From the NCBI GenBank assembly GCA_016713535.1, contig JADJOY010000027.1, positions 50,181-114,180 on the forward strand: 64,000 nucleotides of DNA, in the 5' to 3' direction. This document shows positions 42,957 through 51,582 of the stretch, piece by piece. Origin of the DNA: JADJOY01 sp016713535 [NCBI: Deltaproteobacteria bacterium] (GTDB lineage Bacteria > JADJOY01). Each line of letters begins with the position of its first letter. Position 1 is the stretch's first letter. The notes below the pieces were generated by a model, which searched no databases, was not told the DNA's origin, and saw only the letters and a program-made list of their open reading frames with translations. A program made the translations under genes and the position numbers.

Positions 42957-43683
42957 ACCACGCCGCGTACCGCACGTAGAGATCGGCCTCGTGGCGCTGC
43001 ATCTCGACGACCCGTAGCGCCTCGGGCCGACCGGCGTGACGCTCGAGAAACGCTGGGATGAGCTGCTCGGTGGGCTCGTAGTAGTTCTCGAGCCAGTTGC
43101 TCGAAGGAAGCACCCGATACCCGAGCAGGTCGTAGCCTGCGCGCTCGAGGATGCCGATCTTCTCGGGAGCCGTCGCGATCTCGGGGTACTCGGCGTTCCA
43201 GTACCGCCGGATCTCGTCCGGAGGGTCGGGTCGCAGCCAGGTGATCTCCGAGACCGCGAGGACGCCACCCGGCCGCAGGAACGGCCTCCAGGTCTCGACG
43301 CCCCTGCTGAAGCCGAGGTTGTAGATCGCGCCCTCGGACCAGAGCAGATCCAGGGACCCGATCGGGAACGGCAGCGAGCCCATCGACCCCGCGACGGCTC
43401 CGATCCGCCGCGAGAACCCGGCCGCACGCGCTCGCTCGGCGAGGACGTGAAGAAACTCGGGGAACAGGTCCAGCGCCGCAATCCGGGCCCTCGGCAGGTT
43501 CCTCGCCAACGTCAGGGTCGGCGCTCCCGTGCCGCAGCCGATGTCGGCCACCTGGATCTCCGCCGCTTCATCGAGCCGTGCAAGCTCGAGCGCGCGTACC
43601 GTCTCTTCGTCGCTCCCGGGTCCCTGACGCGTCCCCTCCCGGTGCAGATCCACCAGCAGGCCGAACAGGGTTCGTTCATCCAT
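42922..43683 (-). CDS. Class I SAM-dependent methyltransferase
   Basis: A 253-residue methyltransferase with the SAM glycine motif [23 protein letters not shown] at the acidic loop, [27 protein letters not shown] and [19 protein letters not shown]. The target is not evident. ATG 43683. The last 35 bases are shared with the convergent exported-protein gene. Confidence 0.88.
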   Translation of the reverse strand: MDERTLFGLLVDLHREGTRQGPGSDEETVRALELARLDEAAEIQVADIGCGTGAPTLTLARNLPRARIAALDLFPEFLHVLAERARAAGFSRRIGAVAGSMGSLPFPIGSLDLLWSEGAIYNLGFSRGVETWRPFLRPGGVLAVSEITWLRPDPPDEIRRYWNAEYPEIATAPEKIGILERAGYDLLGYRVLPSSNWLENYYEPTEQLIPAFLERHAGRPEALRVVEMQRHEADLYVRYAAWFSYGFYVARRR

Positions 43684-43761
43684 CGCATACCCTCGGGGAC
43701 AGCGCGCGTGAGGTCGGCCTCGGGCAGGGTCCGGCTGACGCGGTGCCTCCATCGAAACCGT

Positions 43762-44172
43762 TCATCGTTCGCTCGGCTCGCGGACGAACACCCGCAGGAC
43801 CTGGCCCTGCCTCGTCCGGAACCCGCTCGGACGCTCGAGCCCGGGGTAGGCCGCGCAGAAGGTCAGACGGTCTCCTTCCAGCGAGTAGATCGCCAGCAAC
43901 GTCTGGCCCGCGTCCTCGCCGATGGTGTCGCTCCAGTCGACGGTCTTCGGGTCCTGCGTGGGGTCGATGCGGTACGTACCGCGGATCGGGACGCTGCCAT
44001 CGGCCAGCGTCACGACGAACTCGTGGTCCGTGAACGTCGTCCGGGGCTCCCATCCCTGCTCTTCGTCGAGCGGCTCCTTCTCGCCATCGCGCTCGTACGC
44101 GATCTGCTTCCACTCGCCCCGGAACCTCTCCAGCTCGTCCTGAACGCGAGCGTCCATCGGATCGAAACTCAT
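43762..44172 (-). CDS. TIGR03067-like protein
   Basis: A 136-residue soluble protein following the TIGR03067 pattern: FRGEWKQIAYERDGEKE, TFTDHEFVVTLADG, GTYRIDPTQDPKTVDW, AIYSLEGDRLTFCAAYPGLERPSGF. The domain is frequent in planctomycetes and myxobacteria; function unknown. Start ATG 44172. Confidence 0.78.
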   Translation of the reverse strand: MSFDPMDARVQDELERFRGEWKQIAYERDGEKEPLDEEQGWEPRTTFTDHEFVVTLADGSVPIRGTYRIDPTQDPKTVDWSDTIGEDAGQTLLAIYSLEGDRLTFCAAYPGLERPSGFRTRQGQVLRVFVREPSER

Positions 44173-44381
44173 CGGGTGCCTCCACTCCACTTGCTGCGAA
44201 GAGCGCCGTCGGACCGCCGCGCCGCCAGCGCGACCTCGGCTTCCCGCTTGCCCGCACCGGGCGACGTCGATGGTGTGTCGCCGTTCGTGTCCACCTCCGC
44301 TGACCGGGGCGCTGACTCCTCATCGCACGGTGCAGGCGTTGGCGCGACGCGCCGGCCCGGGGCGCCCGCCGCAGCGCGGCG

Positions 44382-45164
44382 TCAGAGGCTTCGGGCCACG
44401 CGCTCGAGCTCGTGGGTCTTCAGCAACATCACGATCGCGCAGACGATCGCCAGGGGATAGACGGCGAACTGAGCGGCGGACGGCTCCACGCCCGTGGAAA
44501 CGCTCAGAAACAGCGAGCTGTCCCAGAGCCCATGAAGGGCCATCGGCAAGATCAGCGTTCCGGAGAGGCGCCGGATGACGTACATGCCGCTGCCGAAGAT
44601 GAACGTGAACAGCACCTGGAACGGCATCTCCGGCAGCGGCAACCCGAAGAGGACGTTGGGCACGTGAAGCGCCGAGAAGAGCGCCGTGCTGAGCAACCAG
44701 ACCCGCACCTCCGAGAAGCGGCTCCGTAGCCCGACGATCATGCTCCCCCGGGTGATCATCTCCTCGCCGAAGCCGACTCCCACGGCACCCAGCGTCGACC
44801 ACAGAAGAAGCTCGGACGAGAGCTGGTCGGCCTGCAGTCCCAGGAAGTTGTTCAGGATCACGCCGGCGATCACGACGGGCAGCAGCCAAACCCACGCGGG
44901 GCCGGACCTCGTTTCTTCGAAGAGGGCGATCCGCCACCAACCCAGCATGCTGATGGCCACCACCAGAAACGCGCATCCGAACGAGGTCGGAAGCGCATAC
45001 CAGAGCTTCGTCGTCTCCACGCTCTCGCCGATCCGCTGGTAGTCGACGCCATTGACCGTCCAGGTGGTGAAGAAGATCGCGAGATAGCCCGAGTACAGCA
45101 GAAGCCCCATCCAGACGGATGGCGATCGCCTCGACGTGCTCCGTTCGCTGCTAGTCGGGTTCAT
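44382..45164 (-). CDS. CPBP-family intramembrane metalloprotease
   Basis: A 260-residue protein with about eight hydrophobic segments. The family motifs are present: EEMITRG (Glu134-Glu135, the EExxxR motif), FSALHVPN with His167, and HGLWDS near the end. Members cleave within membranes or modify prenylated peptides; the role here is unknown. ATG 45164. Confidence 0.88.
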   Translation of the reverse strand: MNPTSSERSTSRRSPSVWMGLLLYSGYLAIFFTTWTVNGVDYQRIGESVETTKLWYALPTSFGCAFLVVAISMLGWWRIALFEETRSGPAWVWLLPVVIAGVILNNFLGLQADQLSSELLLWSTLGAVGVGFGEEMITRGSMIVGLRSRFSEVRVWLLSTALFSALHVPNVLFGLPLPEMPFQVLFTFIFGSGMYVIRRLSGTLILPMALHGLWDSSLFLSVSTGVEPSAAQFAVYPLAIVCAIVMLLKTHELERVARSL

Positions 45165-45294
45165 GCTCTACGTCTCCCCTTCGGGTGGGACGTGTGGAAA
45201 CGTCGAACGACTGGGCCTCGAGTCGCCGCCGCCGAAGGGCACACGGGTGGAATCCGAGCCGACCGGGCGGCGCGGCGGTCGGCGCCCGCCCTGG

Positions 45295-45792
45295 TCAGGT
45301 GTCGGGTCCGCGCTCCGGAGGACGATTCCGGAGGAGCGCGCGGATCGCCATGAGGTGGCTGACGATCATGAGAGGAACCCCGAGCGCCGGCACGTACCAC
45401 TGCGCCGCGAGGAAGCGCGCCGCCTCGACCCGGGCCGCGTGGGGAAGCGCGATGGCCAGATCGACGCCGCCCACGATGCTGCACGCCCACGCGAGCGCGC
45501 GTCCCCCGTGCCAGCGGCGACGTAACGCGACCACCGCCGCCAGCGCGAGCACCGCCGTCAACGAGTCGCCCAACGCCGTCGGCGCCGCGAAGGACCGGGG
45601 CATCTCGGGAGCGAGATTCGGGACGAGGAGGCCCACACCGAGCACCCGGAAGAGCTGCGGTGCGAGCCAGACGGACAGCGCGTCATCCGGATGCAGGCGG
45701 GACACCCACGGCGCGACGAAGAACGCGGCGACGGCCGCCCAGGCGACGCCGAACCAGGCGAACTGAAGAACGAACACGGTCACTGGGCTCAC
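45295..45792 (-). CDS. Four-helix integral membrane protein
   Basis: A 165-residue protein with about four to five hydrophobic spans; the last two residues before the C-terminal basic end are an unremarkable loop. GTG 45792. No family assigned. Neighbours on either side are unrelated. Confidence 0.55.
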   Translation of the reverse strand: MSPVTVFVLQFAWFGVAWAAVAAFFVAPWVSRLHPDDALSVWLAPQLFRVLGVGLLVPNLAPEMPRSFAAPTALGDSLTAVLALAAVVALRRRWHGGRALAWACSIVGGVDLAIALPHAARVEAARFLAAQWYVPALGVPLMIVSHLMAIRALLRNRPPERGPDT

Positions 45793-45828
45793 GAACCCGC
45801 CCTGGACATCGCCCGCGGGATCAGGAAC

Positions 45829-46422
45829 TCACCGCGTCGGTGAAACGCCAAGCTCGTTGAGCGGCACCAGCAGCTCGTCGATCAGGCGCTCGTAGCTCGC
45901 GAAGGCTTCGGCGGTCCCGGCTCGCGCATCGATCTGGTCGAACTCGCGCTGGACCCGCAGCTTCGTTGCGGCGTCCAGCGTCCTCTCCACGAACGGGAAG
46001 AGCACGCGCTCCTCGAGCTGCATGTGTTCGCGAAGGAACCCAGCGAACCGTGGGATCACGGCGACGAGCGTCGCCCTGTCGCCGGAGGTCAGCTGGAGCA
46101 ACAGCTCTTTGACGAGCAGGTGCTCGTCCATGACATCCCGGAGCGTGTCGGCGTTTGGAGCCACACCGGACGAGATCACGCTCGGGATGAGCGCCTCTTC
46201 CTCTTTGCCGTGGTGTCGGATGTCGGCGAAGTCCCGAAAGAACGCCAGTAGTGCGGTGAGGCGATCCACCTCGACCGGATCGCTCCCGCCCGAAGCCGCG
46301 AGGCGGGCTCCACAGCGCTCCAGCGCAACCGTGCCACGAAGGATCAGCGCATGCTCGTCACGCAGGCCCGCGGTGACTTCACTCCCGGGAGGCGGCGTCT
46401 CGTCGTCGTGGGCTGGTGACAT
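45829..46422 (-). CDS. Hemerythrin-like (HHE) domain protein
   Basis: A 197-residue helical-bundle protein with the di-iron ligand pattern: DEHALI, HHGKEEEALIP, MDEHLL and REHMQLEERVLFPF. Such proteins bind oxygen or nitric oxide or act in iron repair and sensing. The ATG at 46422 is used. The frame shows no signal peptide. Confidence 0.88.
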   Translation of the reverse strand: MSPAHDDETPPPGSEVTAGLRDEHALILRGTVALERCGARLAASGGSDPVEVDRLTALLAFFRDFADIRHHGKEEEALIPSVISSGVAPNADTLRDVMDEHLLVKELLLQLTSGDRATLVAVIPRFAGFLREHMQLEERVLFPFVERTLDAATKLRVQREFDQIDARAGTAEAFASYERLIDELLVPLNELGVSPTR

Positions 46423-46950
46423 GGAGTGGCCGTAGCCTCCGGCGGAAGGGTGGACGAGCTCGGGTCGATGCTACGCCCGAACCGCGGGCGAAGATAGGCG
46501 GCGACCCCGGGGGGGGTGTTCTCGGCCGTCCACTCCAGCAAGTGCCCCGGGCCTGGGAACGCGCTCGAGCCCGGCCCGGAAACCCGGCTTCTCGCGACGT
46601 TCCAACGGCGAGGGCCGGGCGCCCGGTGCGTGCCCCTCCCCGGGCCCGATCGCGAGCGCCTCGCCTCGGAGGGCGCGGCTCCCAGGCTGTGAATCTTTCC
46701 ATCTGGGTCGCTCACGGAAGCCGATCAGGACCGGCGACGGGGGATGGAACCCCCGTCGCTACGATGCCTTTCGTAGCGCGGGGGCTCCGCCCCCCCGCGG
46801 CGCGTCGCTCGCGCGCCGGGGGGCGGTCCCTCCGAACGGTGCAGAGAACGACGGCGCGCGCGGATTGTGCCGGCGGGGCTTCGATGGAACACTCGTCCGG
46901 CGAGCAGCTCGCACCGATCGCATTCGTCGTTTCCGACTCATCGGCCCCGT
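46423..46950. repeat. Composite hairpin region before the cyclase gene
   Basis: A 528-bp gap between divergent genes. At 46683-46805 it carries the block (GCTGTGAATCTTTCC..., then hairpin GACGGGGG-ATGGAA-CCCCCGTC, a CTACG...CGTAG joint, then hairpin GCGGGGG-CTCC-GCCCCC) that recurs in reverse orientation at 62571-62693. Around 46610-46640 lies a degenerate A-type palindrome. No gene is seen. Confidence 0.75.
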
Positions 46951-49900
46951 ATGACCCACGGCCCCGACGTCTCCGTCTCGCTCGCCGCCTATCTTCCGAA
47001 GGACCGCCTCCGTGCCCTGGCGCGCGGAGAGCCGATCCCTCGCCGCGCGACGGGCTCGGCGCTGCTGGCCGACCTTTCTGGATTCGGGGAGCTGACCGAA
47101 GCGCTGACGCGCGCTCGCGGAGCGCGGCGCGGGATCGAGGAGCTCACCCGCGAGGTCAACGCGCTCTACGAGGCCCTGATCACCGAGGTGGAACGCTTCG
47201 GGGGCAGCGTCATCGACTTCGCGGGCGACGCCATCACGTGCTGGTTCGACGGCGGCCACGACGCCTCCCTCCGCGCCGTCACCGCGGCTTTCGCCATGCA
47301 AAGCGCCATGCAGCGCTTCCCGCGGGTGGCGCTCAAGATCGCGGTGACGAGCGGCCCCGCGCAGCGCTTCGTCGTGGGGGACCCGAGCGTCCAGTGCTGG
47401 GACACGCTGGCCGGCCACACGATCTCGCGCCTCGCGACCGCGGAGCGTCTCGCCGGCCCGGCCGAGATCGTCGCCGATCAAGCGACCCATCGTGCGGTCT
47501 GCGAGAGCGTCCGCGCGACCCCGCGGTGCACCGAACCCCGCGAGCCCTTCTCGGTACTCGAGAGCCTGATGCATCCAGCGCCGGCGGTGCCCGAGCCAGT
47601 GCCGGCGCCGATGCCCGCCGCCCACGATCTTCGCCCCTGGATCAATCCGGCCATCTTCCTCCGCGAGCAGGGCGGACACGGCGCCTTCCTCACCGAGCTC
47701 CGCCCCACCACTCCCCTCTTCCTGCGCTTCGACGGCATCGACTTCGAAGCCGAGCCGGCGGCCGAGCAGCTCGACACCTTCATCCGTCGGGTCCAGGCGG
47801 TGATCCGCGACTACGACGGCACGCTGCTCCAGCTCACCATCGGCGACAAGGGCAGCTACCTGTATGCGGCGTTCGGCGCGCCCGTCGCCCACGAGGACGA
47901 CCCCCGTCGGGCGGTGAAGGCCGCCCTCGAGCTGCGGCGCGTGGCCGAGAGCCTGCCGTTCCTGAAGCCGGTGCAGGTGGGGATCACGTGCGGCACGATG
48001 CGGACCGGCGCGTACGGCGGCTCCACGCGCCGCGCTTATGGCGTGCTGGGCGACGAGGTCAACCTCGCGGCCCGCCTCATGACCCACGCCGCGCCGGGCC
48101 AGATCCTCGTCAGTCAGCGCGTCCACGAGGCGATCGCCGCCACGTTCGCGTGCGAGTCCCTCGCGCCGGCTCGGATCAAAGGCAGAGCCGATCTCCTGCC
48201 GATCTTCGCCGTCCACCGCGCGCATGCCGCGCGGGTTTCGCACCTGCACGAGCCGGCCTATGCGCTACCCATGGTCGGACGGACCCGCGAGCTCCAGACG
48301 ATCGGCGAACGGCTCGAGCGCGCCCTCGAAGGAAAGGGCCAGGTCGTCGCCGTCCGCGCCGACGCGGGGATGGGCAAGTCGCGCCTCGTCGCCGAGGTCG
48401 TTCGGTCGGCTCGCGAACGAGGGTTCGTCGGCTACGCCGGCGCGGCCCAGGCCGACGGTGTTCAGTCTCCCTACCTCGCGTGGAAGCCCATCGCGAGCGC
48501 CCTCTTCGAGGTCGATCCCGCCGCGACGGCGTCCGACTCGCTCTCGAGCGTCGAACGCGTCGTGCGACGGCTCGCCCCGTCCCGCGTCCAGGCGCTGCCG
48601 CTCCTGGTGCCGCTCCTCCCGTTCGAGATCGCCGACAACGACTACACCCGAGGTCTCGAGCCGCTCAATCGGCAAGGAGTGCTCCGCGCGCTCCTCGAAG
48701 AGTGCTTCCGCACCGCAGCGCGAGAAGCGCCCGTGCTGATCGTGCTCGAGGACCTGCACTGGCTGGACGGCGGCTCGCGGACGTTGCTCGAGGACCTGGC
48801 CCAAGGCCTGGCCGACAGTCGGGTCTGTTTCTTCCTGGCGCATCGCCCCGAGGTGCATGGCGTCGCGGCGCCCGGCTCCGAGAGCTCGATGCGCCTGGAA
48901 CGAATGGCCTCCTACACCTTGCTCGAGCTGCCCGAGCTGACGCCGGCCGAAGCCGCGGAGGTGCTCCGCGGGAAGTTGGCGCGGCTCTACCCGGCGCGGG
49001 ACGCGGCGCCTTCGCCCGGCTGGATCGAGCGCTTGACCACGCAAGCGCAGGGCAACCCGTTCTACCTGGAAGAGCTGCTCAACTACGTCCACGATCACGG
49101 GCTCGATCCGTTCGACCCGGCCGATCTCGGCGCCCTCGAGCTCCCGGACAGCCTGCACACGCTGATCCTGAGCCGCATCGACCGGCTGAACGAACGGGAG
49201 CAGATCATCCTGCGGGTCGCGAGCGTCATCGGGCGATCGTTTCGCGCCGCCTGGCTGACGGACTACTTCCCGGAGGGGGGCGACGTCGTGACCGTCGAAG
49301 CCGCTCTCGACCGCCTCGCGGATCTCGACATCACCCCCATCGACCCGGCGGTGATCGAGCGAGCCCACCTCTTCAAGCACGTCATCACGCACCAGGCGAC
49401 CTACGAGAGCCTTCCGTTCGCGACCCGCGCCGATCTTCACGAACGCTTCGGCGCTTACCTGGAACGGCAGATCGCCGCGGGAACGTTTCACGAAGCGGCC
49501 TTCCTGGACACGCTCGTCTTTCACTACGGCCGCGCCGAGAACGCAGCCAAGGAACGGGAATACCTGTCGAAGGCCACGAGCGTGGCGCTGAGGACGAGCA
49601 CCTTCACCACCGCTCGGACGTATCTCGTGCGGCTGCTCGAGCAGACCCCCGCCGCCGACCCGCGCCGAACGGCGTTGCTCCTCGACCTGGGCGAGCTGCT
49701 CGCGACCACCGGCGATTTTCCTGGGGCGCTGACGCTATTCGAGGAAGCACGAGACCTCGCCCGGACGGATGCCGAACGGGCGCGAGCGTTCTGGATGCTG
49801 GCCTACGTCCGGAGGGAGACCGGACTCATGCAACAGGCCTACGAGCTTTACGCCGCGGCGGTGCGATTCGCGCGCGCCAGCGGAGACGAAGCGATCGTCG

Positions 49901-50628
49901 CGCACGCACTCTCCTCGGCGGGAGTTTGTAGCTCCAAGCTCGGAAAGCTCGACGAGGCGCAAGCCTTCCAGGAGGAGAGTCTCGCTCTGGCACGCAAGCT
50001 GGGTGATCCCGCACTGGAGCTGAACGCCCTGCAACGAGCGGGGTGCATCCTGGTCGCGCGATCCGAGCTCGATCAGGGCGAGGCGATCTTCCTCGAAGCC
50101 AAAGCGTTGGCCGAGGCCTCCGGCGAACGCCAGAGCCTCATGATGGCGCTCAACAACCTCGGATGGGTGACGGACAACAAGCTCGAGCACGCGCGCTCGC
50201 GAGAATACGGCCGCCAGGCGCTGGCGCTCGCGTACGAGCTGGGATCGCAGTTGAGCATCGCGCTCTACCTGATCAATCAGGCCGGAGACGAGCTCATGGA
50301 TGGCGACCTCACCAGCGCTCGTTCGCACGCACGCGAGGGCTGCGGATTGGCGCTGCGCCTGGGGGCCATGGGGCGCGTGATGCTGGCGCTCCGGTCCTTC
50401 TCGCTCATCCTCTACGCCGAGGGGCAGAGCGAACGCGCGCTCGAGGTCATCGGCCTGGCCCGCGCACATCCCGCCTGGACCCACGACGACCAACGGAACG
50501 TCGACGGCTGGCTCGAGGACTGGGCCGTCGATCCCGCCACGGCGGCTGCGGCGTACGCACGAGGCGCCGCCCTCGACTGGGACACGACGATCCGCGAGCT
50601 GCTGGGCGAGGAACCGGCTAGCGGCTGA
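46951..50628 (+). CDS. Double nucleotide-cyclase domain, STAND ATPase and TPR protein
   Basis: A 1225-residue signalling protein of the adenylate cyclase-ATPase-TPR type. Residues ~35-185 form a class III cyclase homology domain (LLADLSGFGELTEAL with the metal Asp, FAGDAITCWF). Residues ~260-400 form a second (FDGIDF, TIGDKGSYLYAAFGAP, VNLAARLM). A P-loop ATPase follows (ADAGMGKSRL near 471-478; LIVLEDLHWLD near 595). TPR-like helices run from ~895 to ~1180. Such proteins convert ATP to cAMP or act as transcriptional switches; whether both cyclase domains are active is not settled by the sequence. Confidence 0.88.
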   Translation: MTHGPDVSVSLAAYLPKDRLRALARGEPIPRRATGSALLADLSGFGELTEALTRARGARRGIEELTREVNALYEALITEVERFGGSVIDFAGDAITCWFDGGHDASLRAVTAAFAMQSAMQRFPRVALKIAVTSGPAQRFVVGDPSVQCWDTLAGHTISRLATAERLAGPAEIVADQATHRAVCESVRATPRCTEPREPFSVLESLMHPAPAVPEPVPAPMPAAHDLRPWINPAIFLREQGGHGAFLTELRPTTPLFLRFDGIDFEAEPAAEQLDTFIRRVQAVIRDYDGTLLQLTIGDKGSYLYAAFGAPVAHEDDPRRAVKAALELRRVAESLPFLKPVQVGITCGTMRTGAYGGSTRRAYGVLGDEVNLAARLMTHAAPGQILVSQRVHEAIAATFACESLAPARIKGRADLLPIFAVHRAHAARVSHLHEPAYALPMVGRTRELQTIGERLERALEGKGQVVAVRADAGMGKSRLVAEVVRSARERGFVGYAGAAQADGVQSPYLAWKPIASALFEVDPAATASDSLSSVERVVRRLAPSRVQALPLLVPLLPFEIADNDYTRGLEPLNRQGVLRALLEECFRTAAREAPVLIVLEDLHWLDGGSRTLLEDLAQGLADSRVCFFLAHRPEVHGVAAPGSESSMRLERMASYTLLELPELTPAEAAEVLRGKLARLYPARDAAPSPGWIERLTTQAQGNPFYLEELLNYVHDHGLDPFDPADLGALELPDSLHTLILSRIDRLNEREQIILRVASVIGRSFRAAWLTDYFPEGGDVVTVEAALDRLADLDITPIDPAVIERAHLFKHVITHQATYESLPFATRADLHERFGAYLERQIAAGTFHEAAFLDTLVFHYGRAENAAKEREYLSKATSVALRTSTFTTARTYLVRLLEQTPAADPRRTALLLDLGELLATTGDFPGALTLFEEARDLARTDAERARAFWMLAYVRRETGLMQQAYELYAAAVRFARASGDEAIVAHALSSAGVCSSKLGKLDEAQAFQEESLALARKLGDPALELNALQRAGCILVARSELDQGEAIFLEAKALAEASGERQSLMMALNNLGWVTDNKLEHARSREYGRQALALAYELGSQLSIALYLINQAGDELMDGDLTSARSHAREGCGLALRLGAMGRVMLALRSFSLILYAEGQSERALEVIGLARAHPAWTHDDQRNVDGWLEDWAVDPATAAAAYARGAALDWDTTIRELLGEEPASG

Positions 50629-50975
50629 TCGGGACGGGGCCCGGGGGCGACGCCCCCCGGATGCCGTTGGTTCAACGGTCGCCTGGTTCGCCACCAGCGC
50701 TGAACGGGTCACCACGTCTGCAATTCAGACGCACGGGTCGTGGGTGCTCAGGACCCGGTCCACCATCAGCTACCCGGCGCCCGGTGCAAGAATATTTCAA
50801 TGGTTCGTACGAAGATGAATCCAAACATGCAAAGAGACCAAGTGAGTACCACGGCGTAGGGCGGGTGCCGCCGCTCGGTGCGTCACCGCGGGCGCGGTTC
50901 GGGCGGTGCCGATGCGAACCGCGGGGCGCACCGTGCTGTCAAAGGCGAACTTCGGCGGCCTGCTCGGGCGAGCGA
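50629..50975. other. Intergenic region without recognised gene
   Basis: Contains an A/T-richer patch near 50790-50845, unlike its GC-rich surroundings, with no palindrome of the main family. No gene remnant was recognised in any frame. Confidence 0.4.
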
Positions 50976-51175
50976 TCAATCGTCCAGCGCCGAGAGGGTG
51001 ACGACGCGCGTGACTCGCTCGAATCGCTCTGCAGCGTTGCCAAGGCTCTCCGGTGGCGCTCGATCAGCTCCAGCAGCAGGTCGAGACGCTGCTGGGGGGA
51101 TAAGCGTGCGTAGTACTCGTCGTCGGCACGATCGGCGTCGTCGAAGCTGTGAAAGACGTTCAGTATCCGCTCCAT
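50976..51175 (-). CDS. Small conserved helical protein (frameshifted)
   Basis: A ~66-residue protein starting at ATG 51175: MERILNVFHSFDDADRADDEYYARLSPQQRLDLLLELIERHR then, after one missing base near 51050, ESLGNAAERFERVTRVVTLSALDD-stop. The two halves fit one another in a well known short family pattern that often sits beside a nucleotidyltransferase-type gene in genomes. No such partner was found in the adjoining 350 bp, so this copy seems orphaned. Confidence 0.6.
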
Positions 51176-51582
51176 GCGGCGAGAGTACCACGCGCCGCGT
51201 TCAGCGGAACGCGGTCAAAGGGCCGTGCAGCGATCAGCGGACGCGGGGATGCTCGGCCTACGCGTATCGCCGGGCACGCGACGCGTGCCCCTCCCGAACG
51301 GGCTGCGCAACCGGCTGGAGCGCGCCTGCTCCGTCGGGCGCCGGGGATCGATCGGGATCGTACGGGGATCGACGCGCCCGGCGATGCGCGCGCTTACGCG
51401 TATCGCCGGGCACGCGACGCGTGCCCCTCCCGAAGGGGCTGCGCAACCGGTTGGAGCGCGCCCGCTCCGTCGGGCGCCAGGGATCGACGCGCCCGGCGAT
51501 GCGCGCGCTTACGCGTATCGCCGGGCACGCGGCGCGTGCCCCTCCCGGGGATCGAAATCGACCGGCTTGGGCGCGCCGTGCC
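51176..51582. repeat. Three A-type palindromes
   Basis: A-type cores at 51272-51290, 51408-51426 and 51523-51541 (centre G in the last), with spacings of 136 and 115 bp. Each is led by CGTATCGCCGG and followed by CCCTCCCG. The spacers have CGCCCGGCGATGCGCGCGC in two copies. Confidence 0.8.
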
